A DNA stretch of 64,000 bases from Mycobacterium saskatchewanense. Lineage in GTDB: Bacteria; Actinomycetota; Actinomycetes; Mycobacteriales; Mycobacteriaceae. This document shows, piece by piece, positions 34,694-43,223 of this stretch. The translations under genes and the position numbers were made by a program. Below the pieces are notes generated by a model. That model searched no databases. It was not told where the DNA came from and was given only the letters and a program-made list of their open reading frames with translations. Location of the stretch: positions 1,364,001 through 1,428,000 of the forward strand of contig NZ_AP022573.1 of NCBI RefSeq assembly GCF_010729105.1, given 5' to 3'. How positions within the stretch are numbered: position 1 is the stretch's first letter; every line of letters starts with the position of its first letter.

Positions 34694-36209
34694 GGAACAT
34701 GCCGACATCGTCATCTCCGGCGCCGGACCCAACGGATTGATGCTGGCGTGCGAGCTCGCGCTGGCCGGCGTCAGGCCCGTCGTGCTCGACAAGCTTCCCG
34801 GCCCCAGCCCGGAGCCCAAGGCCAATGGCCTTGTGGGGCAGGTGGTTCGGATGCTGGACATGCGGGGCCTGTACCGGGCGTTTACGGGCGACCCGACCCA
34901 TCCGCAACCCGCCGGCGGATGGATCTTCGCGGCCATGACGCTCAACTTTCAGTCGGTGCCCGACAATCCGATGTACGCGATGGCCATCCCGCAGCCGAGA
35001 TTGGTGCGGCTGCTGGAGAAGCGAGCCCGCGATCTCGGCGTGGACCTGCGATGGGGCAACGAGCTCACCGCCTTGCGACATGACCCGGAATCCGTCGGGC
35101 TGACGGTGTCATCCCCGGGCAGCGACTACCGCATCACGGCCGGCCACCTGGTGGGCGCCGACGGCGGACGCAGCCCCGTCCGCAAGGCGGTGGGCATCGA
35201 CTTTCCCGGTACCACCCTGGACGTCGTCGGACGGCTCGCCCACGTCCACGTCCCCGCCGAACTGCGCCGCGCCGACGGTGGCATCGACATCCCGGGGTTC
35301 GGGCCACTTCCTTTCGGCCACACGAGGTTGGACACCGGCGGGGTGATCTACGCGGAGTTCGAACCGGGGCAGTCGCTGTTCGGCACCATGGAGTTCGGCC
35401 CGCCGGTCGAGGAGACCCCGATGAGCCTGGCCGAAGTGTTCGCCAGCGCACGCCGCGTGCTCGGCGTCGACGTCCCATTCGGAGAACCGAAAGGGCCGGG
35501 GCCACATGCGCTCCGGCGGGTCAACGGGCAGAACACCCGCCACGCGGCGCATTATCGCGATGGTCGGGTCCTGTTGCTCGGCGACGCGGCCCACGTCCAC
35601 AGCGCCATGGGCGGGCCCGGCCTCAACCTGGGCCTGCAGGACGCGATGAACCTGGGCTGGAAGCTCGCCGCCCACCTCAAGGGCGATTCACCGGCCGGCC
35701 TTCTCGACACCTACGAGTCCGAGCGCCACCCGGTGGGCGAGCGCGTGATGATGCACTCGCAGGCCCAGACGGCGCTGATGCTGCCGGGCGCCGAGGTCGC
35801 CGCGCTGCGGGCCCTGCTGGGCGAGCTGTTCGACATCCACGACGTCGCCAAGCACATGGCGGCGCTGCTGGCCGGTTCCGACGTGCGGTACGACGTCGGT
35901 GACGATCACCGGCTGTCCGGATGGCCCGCTCCCGAGCTGACCCTGGCCGACGGCCGCCGGCTCGCCGAACTGCTGCACGACGCCCGCCCGGTACTGCTCG
36001 ACCTCGGCGGCGGCGTCGGGACAGCGGCGCGCGGCTGGGCGGACCGGGTCGACGTCGTCCGCGCGAGCGCCGTCGACCCGCCCGCCGCGGCGCTGCTGAT
36101 CCGACCCGACGGATACGTCGCCTGGGCGGCCGACGCCGTCGGCCCCGACCAAGAGGCCGGCCTGCGCACGGCGCTGCGGCGCTGGTGGGGAGCCGAGACG
36201 GGCGCGTAG
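34686..36209 (+). CDS. FAD-dependent aromatic-type monooxygenase (PheA/TfdB family)
   Basis: 507 residues from the ATG at 34686 with GAGG upstream. FAD-binding motifs are present: DIVISGAGPNGLMLACELALAG (GxGxxG), VGADGGRSPVRK (DG motif) and LLGDAAHVHSAMGGPGLNLG (GD motif). The C-terminal thioredoxin-like domain (VLLDLGGGVG to AALLIRPDGYVAWAA) is typical of phenol-hydroxylase-type and polyketide-tailoring enzymes. It uses NAD(P)H and O2 to hydroxylate an aromatic ring. Substrate unknown. Confidence 0.88.
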   Translation: MTEEHADIVISGAGPNGLMLACELALAGVRPVVLDKLPGPSPEPKANGLVGQVVRMLDMRGLYRAFTGDPTHPQPAGGWIFAAMTLNFQSVPDNPMYAMAIPQPRLVRLLEKRARDLGVDLRWGNELTALRHDPESVGLTVSSPGSDYRITAGHLVGADGGRSPVRKAVGIDFPGTTLDVVGRLAHVHVPAELRRADGGIDIPGFGPLPFGHTRLDTGGVIYAEFEPGQSLFGTMEFGPPVEETPMSLAEVFASARRVLGVDVPFGEPKGPGPHALRRVNGQNTRHAAHYRDGRVLLLGDAAHVHSAMGGPGLNLGLQDAMNLGWKLAAHLKGDSPAGLLDTYESERHPVGERVMMHSQAQTALMLPGAEVAALRALLGELFDIHDVAKHMAALLAGSDVRYDVGDDHRLSGWPAPELTLADGRRLAELLHDARPVLLDLGGGVGTAARGWADRVDVVRASAVDPPAAALLIRPDGYVAWAADAVGPDQEAGLRTALRRWWGAETGA

Positions 36210-36234
36210 CACCGTCATCGACAAGACTGTCCGC

Positions 36235-37917
36235 ATGGCCCCCACCAACCCCGGTGAACCCGTGCGCAGCGCGCAGAAGATTGTCGACGTGCTCACCGCG
36301 CAGGGCGTCGAGTACATCTTCGGGGTGCCCGGCGCCAAGATCGACGCCGTCTACGACGCCCTGGCCGACTCCGGTCCGCAGCTGGTGGTGTGCCGCCAGG
36401 AGCAGAACGCCGCCTTCATGGCCGGGGCCGTCGGTCGCCTGACCGGCATCCCGGGCGTGGTGCTGGTGACGTCGGGGCCCGGCACCGCCAACCTGGCCAC
36501 CGGACTGCTAACGGCGAACACCGAACAGGACCCCGTGGTCGCGTTGTGCGGGGCCGTCCGCCGCGTGGACCGGCTCAAGCGCACCCATCAGTCGATGGAC
36601 GCCGCGGCGTTGCTCAGGACGGTCACCAAGTTCACCGGCGAGATCAACGATCCCGACAACGCCGCCGAGGCGACCGTCGCCGCCTTCCGCGCCGCGGCCG
36701 GCGAGCCGCGCGGGGCCGCCGCGGTGGTGCTGCCGGCCGACGTCCTCGCCGCGCCCACCACAGCGGGCATCACGGCCCGGCTGCCGATCCCGCCGCTGGC
36801 GTCAGCCCCCACAGCCGCAATCGCCAAGGTCGGGGAGCTCGTCCGCGCCGCGCGCCGCCCGGCGCTGCTCGTCGGCATGCGCGGCGCCGACCCCGACAGC
36901 TGCCAGGCGCTGCGCTCCCTCGTCGCCGCCACCGGGCTGCCCGTGGTCGAAACCTTCCAGGCCGCCGGCGTCATCTCCCGCGCGCTGGAGGACAACTTCC
37001 TGGGCCGGGTCGGCCTCTTTCGCAATCAGCCCGGCGACGTCATCGTCGGTCAGGCCGACGTCCTGGTCACGATCGGCTACGACGCCGTCGAGTACGACCC
37101 GGAATTGTGGAACAACGATGCCGAACGCACCGTCGTGCACATCGACTCGCTCCCGGCCGACGTCGACAACCACTACCAGCCGGCGCTGGAATTGCTCGGC
37201 AACGTCGCGGCCTCGCTCACGGCGCTGACCGACACCCTTGTCGGGCTCACCCTCAGCGACGACTACCGCAACGAGATCGCCATCCAGCGAAATGCATTGT
37301 CAGACATGATCAACACCGCGCGCGATCACACGCTCGACGGTCCGGGCCTCGACCCGGTGGCCGTCGTGTTGCGCCTGCGCGACGAACTCGACGACACCGC
37401 CACCATCGCCTGTGACATCGGCTCGGTCTACATCTTCATGGCCCGCCACTTCCGGGTCTACGAACCCAGGCGGCTGCTCTTCTCCAATGGCCAACAGACC
37501 CTGGGCGTCGCGCTGCCCTGGGCGATGGCAGCCTGCCTGGTGCGCCCCGGCACCCCGGTGGTGTCCGTCTCCGGAGACGGCGGATTCCTTTTCTCCGCTC
37601 AGGAACTCGAGACCGCGACTCGGCTCGGGCTGACATTCACCCACGTGATCTTCCGTGACAACAGCTACGACATGGTCGGCTTCCAGGAGGTCCTCAAGTA
37701 CGGGCGCAAGTCCGGCGTGCAACTCGCCGACTACGACATCGTCTCCTACGCAGCCGCTTTCGGCGCGCGCGGGTACCGGGTGAACACCCTCGACGAGTTC
37801 AGCTCGACCCTGCGCCGGGCCTTGGCCGAAAACGGGCCGTCGCTGATCGACGTTCCCGTCGACTACAGCCGCAACACCGATCTCGCCGCCCACCTGCACG
37901 ACGACCCCTTCGAGTGA
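36235..37917 (+). CDS. alsS: acetolactate synthase, catabolic AlsS type
   Basis: 560 residues of the thiamine-diphosphate family. The N-terminal catalytic Glu is in CRQEQNAAFMAGA, and the TPP-binding motif is GDGGFLFSAQELETATR to DNSYDM (GDG to N). It condenses two pyruvate to 2-acetolactate. The next gene, overlapping by the coupling distance, encodes acetolactate decarboxylase, which identifies this as the acetoin-forming enzyme rather than the biosynthetic IlvB. No regulatory subunit (IlvN) is nearby. Confidence 0.88.
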   Translation: MAPTNPGEPVRSAQKIVDVLTAQGVEYIFGVPGAKIDAVYDALADSGPQLVVCRQEQNAAFMAGAVGRLTGIPGVVLVTSGPGTANLATGLLTANTEQDPVVALCGAVRRVDRLKRTHQSMDAAALLRTVTKFTGEINDPDNAAEATVAAFRAAAGEPRGAAAVVLPADVLAAPTTAGITARLPIPPLASAPTAAIAKVGELVRAARRPALLVGMRGADPDSCQALRSLVAATGLPVVETFQAAGVISRALEDNFLGRVGLFRNQPGDVIVGQADVLVTIGYDAVEYDPELWNNDAERTVVHIDSLPADVDNHYQPALELLGNVAASLTALTDTLVGLTLSDDYRNEIAIQRNALSDMINTARDHTLDGPGLDPVAVVLRLRDELDDTATIACDIGSVYIFMARHFRVYEPRRLLFSNGQQTLGVALPWAMAACLVRPGTPVVSVSGDGGFLFSAQELETATRLGLTFTHVIFRDNSYDMVGFQEVLKYGRKSGVQLADYDIVSYAAAFGARGYRVNTLDEFSSTLRRALAENGPSLIDVPVDYSRNTDLAAHLHDDPFE

Positions 37918-37922
37918 GGACC

Positions 37923-38720
37923 ATGGACTCGCATTCGAACTCATACGAGCGGTTCCGACATTGGGCCACAACGCTTCTCCGCCACCACGATGGAGACGAG
38001 GTGTTCCAGTTCTCGACGATCGGCGCCCTGCTCGAGGGCGTCTACGACGGCGACGTCACCGTCGCCGACATCCTGCGCCACGGCGACTTCGGGCTGGGCA
38101 CCTTCAACCATCTCGACGGCGAAATGGTGATCCTCGACGGGGTCTGCTACCGATTGCGCGCCGACGGCAGCGCCGGACGCGCGGCGCCGAGCGACCGCAC
38201 TCCGTTCGCGGCGGTCACCAGGTTCCACAGCGACTTCGAGATCGCCATCAACTCCCGCACCGACCGCGCCGAGGTGATCGCGGCGATCGACCGGCGAATC
38301 GAGAGCCCCAACTTGATTTACGGTGTACGCATCACCGGGCACTTCGCCGAGCTACGCACCCGCACGGTGATGGCGCAGAAGCAGCCTTATCCTCCCCTGA
38401 CGCAGGCGACCGAGGGGCAGGCCGAAACCGCGTTCAGCGATGTGTCCGGCACGGTGGTCGGATTCCGGACTCCCGACTTCGAGCAGGGCATTTCGGTGGC
38501 CGGTTATCATCTGCACTTCCTCGACGATGAGCGCACCGGCGGCGGCCACATCCTGGACTTCGTGCTCGACCGTGGCACCGTCGCCGTCAGCGGAGCCTCC
38601 CAATTGCACCTGAGCCTGCCGACCTCGGGCGCGTTTTTGGGCGCCCAATTGTCGGGCCCCGACCTGACGGAACGGATCAACAAGGCCGAAGGCGGTGCCC
38701 ACGACCAAGATTCGAATTAG
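37923..38720 (+). CDS. alsD: alpha-acetolactate decarboxylase
   Basis: 265 residues. The ATG at 37923 follows GAGG and lies 5 bp after the alsS stop. Family motifs are VFQFSTIGALLEGVYDGD, GLGTFNHLDGEMVILDG, and the zinc-binding block GYHLHFLDDERTGGGHIL with its histidines. It converts 2-acetolactate to (R)-acetoin. With AlsS it forms a two-gene acetoin pathway that removes pyruvate and limits acidification. Confidence 0.9.
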   Translation: MDSHSNSYERFRHWATTLLRHHDGDEVFQFSTIGALLEGVYDGDVTVADILRHGDFGLGTFNHLDGEMVILDGVCYRLRADGSAGRAAPSDRTPFAAVTRFHSDFEIAINSRTDRAEVIAAIDRRIESPNLIYGVRITGHFAELRTRTVMAQKQPYPPLTQATEGQAETAFSDVSGTVVGFRTPDFEQGISVAGYHLHFLDDERTGGGHILDFVLDRGTVAVSGASQLHLSLPTSGAFLGAQLSGPDLTERINKAEGGAHDQDSN

Positions 38721-38727
38721 GTCCGCG

Positions 38728-39180
38728 TCACCAGCGGACCTGACTGCGGCACAACGAGTCCAGGAATGGCGGGCACTCCTTGAGACACATGTAGCTCGGG
38801 TACGACGCGCCCGCCCCGCGCACGCAGGACTCGAAACCCTGGTATCCCGAATACGCCAGGAACGCGAGGTAGATCAGCAGGAGGCCCGGCAGCACCACTG
38901 CCAGAAACCCGAGAACCACGCCGGCGAGTGCGATCCCGCCATTGCCGGCGGGGCCGCGCCTCAGCCGTCGACGCGCGACTGCGCCGGTCGCCACGGCACC
39001 CCCGCCGAGGACGACGCTGGCGGCCGCGGCCACGACGATGGCAACGTCCGCGACGTTGGCCGCATGCGCGACGGCCACGCCCCAGACTGACCAGAACACC
39101 ACGACGGCAACGACCGCCAACCCCAACGAGATGATGCCCAGCCTGGGCGAACTCGGCGGCGAATCGCGCAACCCTGTCAT
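38728..39180 (-). CDS. DUF4190-like small membrane protein
   Basis: 150 residues from the ATG at 39180. Three hydrophobic segments: LGIISLGLAVVAVVVFWSVW, NVADVAIVVAAAASVVLGGG and IALAGVVLGFLAVVLPGLLL. The pattern fits DUF4190, widespread and uncharacterised. A C-terminal outside loop holds four cysteines (including MCLKECPP and DSLC). It is convergent with alsD, 7 bp apart. Confidence 0.7.
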   Translation of the reverse strand: MTGLRDSPPSSPRLGIISLGLAVVAVVVFWSVWGVAVAHAANVADVAIVVAAAASVVLGGGAVATGAVARRRLRRGPAGNGGIALAGVVLGFLAVVLPGLLLIYLAFLAYSGYQGFESCVRGAGASYPSYMCLKECPPFLDSLCRSQVRW

Positions 39181-39295
39181 GAACGACAGATTATCGGGCG
39201 TTCCGAGCGTGGGCGGGCGAAATTTAATGGAGTGTTCAGGCACGCGTCGATCCACCATCGTTGACTGCACATGCGCGCCGCGTGTCCTCACGAGT

Positions 39296-40435
39296 ATGCG
39301 TGTAGTGCAGGTCGCCAACTTCTACGGCCCCCGTTCCGGGGGGCTTCGCACGGCGGTGGACCGACTCGGCGCCGAATACTGCGCCAACGGGCACGAGGTC
39401 TTCCTCATCGTCCCGGGCCAGCGCACGGATCGCGTCCGCCTGCACAGCGGTGTGGTGCGAATTACGTTGCCCGCAAGGCTGATTCCTTTCACGGGCGGTT
39501 ACCGAGCGGTGCTGCCAGGGCCGGTGAAGGCGCTGCTCGAAGCGCTGCAACCCGACGCCCTGGAGGTGTCCGACCGGCTCACGCTGCGCTCACTGGGCAG
39601 GTGGGGTCGCGAATATGGCGCAACCACAGTCATGATCTCCCACGAGCGGCTGGATCGCCTTGTGGGCCAAATCCTTCCGCGTCGTCCGGCACAGAAGTTC
39701 GCCGACTTCGCCAACGCGCGCACGGCCGCAGACTACGACACCGTCGTGTGCACCACCGCATTCGCGCGCGAGGAATTCGACCGCATCGGCGCCACCAACA
39801 CCGTCACCGTGCCACTGGGCGTCGACCTACAGACCTTCCATCCACGGCGGCACTCTTATCTGGTCCGGCGGCGCTGGGCCGCGCCGACGCAGATGCTGCT
39901 GGTGCACTGCGGCCGGCTCTCCGTCGAAAAGCGCGTCGACCGGAGCATCGACGCGCTCGGGGCGCTCTACCACGCCGGCGTCGACGCCCGGCTCGTCGTG
40001 GTGGGTGAGGGGCCGCTGCGGGCCAGACTGGAGCGCCAGGCCGCGCGGCTCCCGATCGACTTCACCGGCTTCATCAACGACCGGCACACCGTGGCCGGCC
40101 TGCTCGCCTCGGCCGACGTCACGCTCGCGCCCGGCCCACACGAGACCTTCGGGCTGGCCGCCCTCGAGTCACTCGCCTGCGGGACGCCCGCGGTGGTTTC
40201 GCGCACGTCGGCATTGAGTGAGATCGTCACCCCGGACAGCGGCGAGCTGGCCGACAACCACCCGGCCGCCATCGCGCACGCCGTCGGCGCCATCGTCAGC
40301 CGACCCGAATATCACCGCCGCACGTCTGCAAGGCGCCGCGCCGAGGACTTCACCTGGCACCGGGCCGCGACCGGGATGCTGGCCTCACTGGGAGCGCCGG
40401 GCGATCAGCCTGACGGTTCCGAACACACCGCGTAG
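39296..40435 (+). CDS. GT4-family glycosyltransferase (mannosyltransferase-like)
   Basis: 379 residues from the ATG at 39296. A GT-B fold: the N-terminal domain begins MRVVQVANFYGPRSGGLRTAV. The C-terminal donor-binding domain has VHCGRLSVEKRVDRSIDAL, VVVGEGPLR and GPHETFGLAALESLACGTPAV (the EX7E motif). It resembles mycobacterial GDP-mannose-dependent transferases acting on lipid or glycolipid acceptors. The acceptor cannot be told. Confidence 0.87.
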   Translation: MRVVQVANFYGPRSGGLRTAVDRLGAEYCANGHEVFLIVPGQRTDRVRLHSGVVRITLPARLIPFTGGYRAVLPGPVKALLEALQPDALEVSDRLTLRSLGRWGREYGATTVMISHERLDRLVGQILPRRPAQKFADFANARTAADYDTVVCTTAFAREEFDRIGATNTVTVPLGVDLQTFHPRRHSYLVRRRWAAPTQMLLVHCGRLSVEKRVDRSIDALGALYHAGVDARLVVVGEGPLRARLERQAARLPIDFTGFINDRHTVAGLLASADVTLAPGPHETFGLAALESLACGTPAVVSRTSALSEIVTPDSGELADNHPAAIAHAVGAIVSRPEYHRRTSARRRAEDFTWHRAATGMLASLGAPGDQPDGSEHTA

Positions 40436-40452
40436 CCCGAGCGACGGGACGG

Positions 40453-40785
40453 TCAGCCGTTGCCGCTGGGCTTGCTCGGGCTGTGCTTGCCCGGGCAGTA
40501 GTCCGCGGTGGCCGCGCCGATGAACGTCTCGGCCTGCGCCTGGCTCAGCTTGGCCGAGCCCGTCAGCTGGTCGACCTCGTCCTTCTGGGTGTAGCCGGCG
40601 TCGAGATCCTGGCACATCACGTGCGCCATGTTCACCGGGTTCCCGAGGTGGATGCCGTGCGACTCCAGGTACGAGACGAAGTCGGAGTCCGTCGTGTCGG
40701 CGCGCGCCACAGTCGAGGGGGTCACCATGGCCGCCAGAGCCACGCCAACGGCGAACGCTGCAAGTTTCTTGGTCATTTCGCTCAT
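40453..40785 (-). CDS. DUF732 secreted protein
   Basis: About 110 residues; the start is ATG 40785 or 40776, and GGGGAG lies just upstream. A Sec signal peptide (AAFAVGVALAAMVTPSTVARA) is followed by the DUF732 domain: SDFVSYLESHGIHLGNP, MCQDLDAGYTQKDEVDQL, QAETFIGAATADYCPG. The two cysteines probably form a disulfide. DUF732 proteins are small exported mycobacterial proteins of unknown role. A paralogue lies at 41840. Confidence 0.85.
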   Translation of the reverse strand: MSEMTKKLAAFAVGVALAAMVTPSTVARADTTDSDFVSYLESHGIHLGNPVNMAHVMCQDLDAGYTQKDEVDQLTGSAKLSQAQAETFIGAATADYCPGKHSPSKPSGNG

Positions 40786-40984
40786 CACTCCCCGAAGCTC
40801 CACGTCAGCTCGGACCCAACACGAAAGTCCGAGGTATTACCCCCGGATGTGGGTAATACTTCCGTGCTAGCGGGTCGACGGTCAATAGCCCGCTCGCGGC
40901 ATGGTCGGGGAAACCCAAAGCTGCACATGCCGTTAACGTTTGGTTCGGTTGGAGTTTAACTTCTTTCTCCGGGAGGTCTCGACG

Positions 40985-41839
40985 GTGAACGTTCGCGATC
41001 GGGTGCTGATCTCGGCCACGGAGCTGGCCGCCCTCATCGACTTCGGCCGCCCGCTGACCGTTCTCGACGTCCGCTGGCGGCTCGACCAGCCCGACGGGCG
41101 CGCGGCCTACCTGGACGGCCACCTTCCGGGCGCGGTGTACGTGTCGCTCGAGGACGAACTCAGCGACCACACGCTGAAAGGCCGCGGCCGCCATCCGCTG
41201 CCCTCGGGCCGCAGCCTGGAGGCCGCGGCGCGCAGGTGGGGTGTCCGGCAGGGCGAGCTGGTAGTGGTCTACGACGACTGGAACCGGGCCGGTTCCGCGC
41301 GCGCCTGGTGGGTGCTGACGGCCGCGGGCCTCGAGAACGTGCGCATCCTGGACGGCGGATTGCCCGCCTGGCGGTCGGCCGGACGGCGGCTCGAGGCGGG
41401 TCCGGTCGACCCGCAACCAGGCAATGTCGTTGTGCCGCATGATGACCTGTATTCGGGAGGACGAGCGACGTTGACGGCGGCGCGGATTGGCGCCGGCGGC
41501 GCGGTCCTGCTCGATGCCCGGGCGCCCGAGCGCTTCCGTGGTGACGTCGAACCCATCGACCCGGTCGCCGGGCACATCCCGGGCGCGCGGAACCTGCCGA
41601 GCGGCGCGGTCCTGGCCGACGACGGCACGTTCGTCGCCGACGGCGTGATCGGCAAGCTGTTGTCCGATCGCGGTATCGACAGCGGCGGCGAGGTGGGTGT
41701 CTACTGCGGATCGGGCGTCACCGCGGCCATCGCGATCGCCGCCCTCGCGGCCGCGGGTCGGGACGCCGCGCTGTATCCGGGGTCATGGTCCGAGTGGTGC
41801 GCGGACACCAGCCGACCGGTGAGCCGGGGAACGGAATAG
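40985..41839 (+). CDS. thiosulfate sulfurtransferase (two-domain rhodanese)
   Basis: 284 residues; GTG at 40985 with GGGAGG eight bases upstream. Two rhodanese domains are present. The first has LDVRWRLDQPDGRAAYLDGHLPGAVYV; the second has DARAPERFRGDVEPIDPVAGHIPGA. The active Cys is in VGVYCGSGVTAA, the CxSGVTA loop of thiosulfate/3-mercaptopyruvate sulfurtransferases. It transfers sulfane sulfur to cyanide or thiols. Its stop is followed at once by the stop of the convergent DUF732 gene. Confidence 0.92.
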   Translation: MNVRDRVLISATELAALIDFGRPLTVLDVRWRLDQPDGRAAYLDGHLPGAVYVSLEDELSDHTLKGRGRHPLPSGRSLEAAARRWGVRQGELVVVYDDWNRAGSARAWWVLTAAGLENVRILDGGLPAWRSAGRRLEAGPVDPQPGNVVVPHDDLYSGGRATLTAARIGAGGAVLLDARAPERFRGDVEPIDPVAGHIPGARNLPSGAVLADDGTFVADGVIGKLLSDRGIDSGGEVGVYCGSGVTAAIAIAALAAAGRDAALYPGSWSEWCADTSRPVSRGTE

Positions 41840-42175
41840 TTAGGAGCCGCCGCGGCCGGGGCTGTGGTACTTCGGGCAGTACTCCGCGGTGGCGGCGCCG
41901 ACGAAGAACTCCGCCTGGGCCTGGCTCAGTTGGTGTTCCGTCAACTGCTTCACCTCGTCGGACTGGTTGTATCCCGCCTCGAGGTCCTGGCACATGGTGC
42001 GCGCCATGTTCCCGGTCTGGGACGCCGTGCCGAGGTGGATCCCGTGCTCCGCAAGGTAGTTCGTGAAGTCCGCATCTCTGTCGTCGGCGTGGGCCAGGGC
42101 CGCGGTCAGGAACATTGCGGCCGCCAGCGTGCTGAACGCGTACGTGAAGAACCGTTCCACCGATCTGCCGATCAC
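41840..42175 (-). CDS. DUF732 secreted protein (paralogue)
   Basis: 111 residues from a GTG at 42175. A signal peptide (FFTYAFSTLAAAMFLTAALAHA) precedes the DUF732 domain with DADFTNYLAEHGIHLG, MCQDLEAGYNQSDEVKQLT and QAEFFVGAATAEYCP. It is closely similar to the protein at 40453, and the two flank the sulfurtransferase gene in the same orientation. The start is not certain, since no strong Shine-Dalgarno is seen. Confidence 0.83.
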   Translation of the reverse strand: MIGRSVERFFTYAFSTLAAAMFLTAALAHADDRDADFTNYLAEHGIHLGTASQTGNMARTMCQDLEAGYNQSDEVKQLTEHQLSQAQAEFFVGAATAEYCPKYHSPGRGGS

Positions 42176-42422
42176 GGTCGAAGTCTCACACCGCGCCGAC
42201 GCTGGCGACGAGGGCCGGAAGTAACACGCCGCAGAGCCCGAGGTCCCGACCAATCCCGGCCGGGTCCGCGGCTGGTCTGCTTGTCCAACTTATTCAACGC
42301 CGAGATCGCTGCGGCGGTCGCGATCCACGGCGAAAGCACGACCCGCACAGCAATCTCGGCGATTGGCGCTTGGGGGGCTAGTCTCAGCGGCGGTACACGT
42401 GACCCCCAAAGGAGCCGGTCGC

Positions 42423-43223
42423 ATGCTCGAAGTCATCGACAAAGCACCCCACACCGACTGTGAAAAGACGCCGCTGCTTTTCGTACACGGTGCCTGGCAC
42501 GGCGCCTGGTGCTGGGACGAGCACTTCCTCGATTTCTTCGCCGAACGGGGCTATCGGTCGGTGGCCGTGAGCCTTCGCGGCCACGGAAAGAGCGCCGCGC
42601 CGAAGCCGCTGCGCCTCTGTTCGATGGCCGACCTGGTCGAGGACGTCGCGTCGGTCGCCGACGGCCTGCCCCGGCGGCCCGTCGTTGTCGGCCACTCGAT
42701 GGGCGGCTTCGTTGTGCAGAAATATCTGGAGTCCCACGACGCCCCGGCGGCCGTGCTACTGGCGGCGGTCCCCCCGAGCGGAATCACATCGTTCCTTGCC
42801 CGCCGATTCCGAATGCACCCCTGGCGCTTCACCCTCGACCTCGCCCGGGGTAGATCGCAACGCAGCGTGTGCGGCACGCCCGACCTGGCCCGCGAGGCCT
42901 TTTTCTCGGGTGCGACCCCCGAGTCCGAAGTCGCGCGGTTCACCACGTACCTCGGCGAAGAATATGTGGGCAGACACGTGCTCGACATGCTCATGCTCGA
43001 CCTTCCCAAGCCACATCTCGTCACCGCCCCGCTGCTCGTCCTGGGCGCCGAGCACGACACCTGTTTCTCGGCGCGCGAGATCCACAAGACCGCGGCCGCC
43101 TACCGGACCGAGGCGGAAATCGTCCCGGACATGGGCCACGACATGATGCTCGAGCCCGGGTGGTCGGCCGTCGCCGAACGCATCCACGCGTGGCTGGAAG
43201 CGCGCGATCCGGCCAGGAACTAA
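42423..43223 (+). CDS. alpha/beta-fold hydrolase
   Basis: 266 residues; AAAGGAG precedes the ATG at 42423. Oxyanion region FVHGAWHGAWCWDEHF, nucleophile VVGHSMGGFVVQ, acid in GAEHDTCFS and His in DMGHDMM. The HGAWHGAWCW motif is frequent in esterase/lactonase-like hydrolases. The 3' end overlaps the convergent P450 gene by 4 bp. Substrate unknown. Confidence 0.87.
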   Translation: MLEVIDKAPHTDCEKTPLLFVHGAWHGAWCWDEHFLDFFAERGYRSVAVSLRGHGKSAAPKPLRLCSMADLVEDVASVADGLPRRPVVVGHSMGGFVVQKYLESHDAPAAVLLAAVPPSGITSFLARRFRMHPWRFTLDLARGRSQRSVCGTPDLAREAFFSGATPESEVARFTTYLGEEYVGRHVLDMLMLDLPKPHLVTAPLLVLGAEHDTCFSAREIHKTAAAYRTEAEIVPDMGHDMMLEPGWSAVAERIHAWLEARDPARN

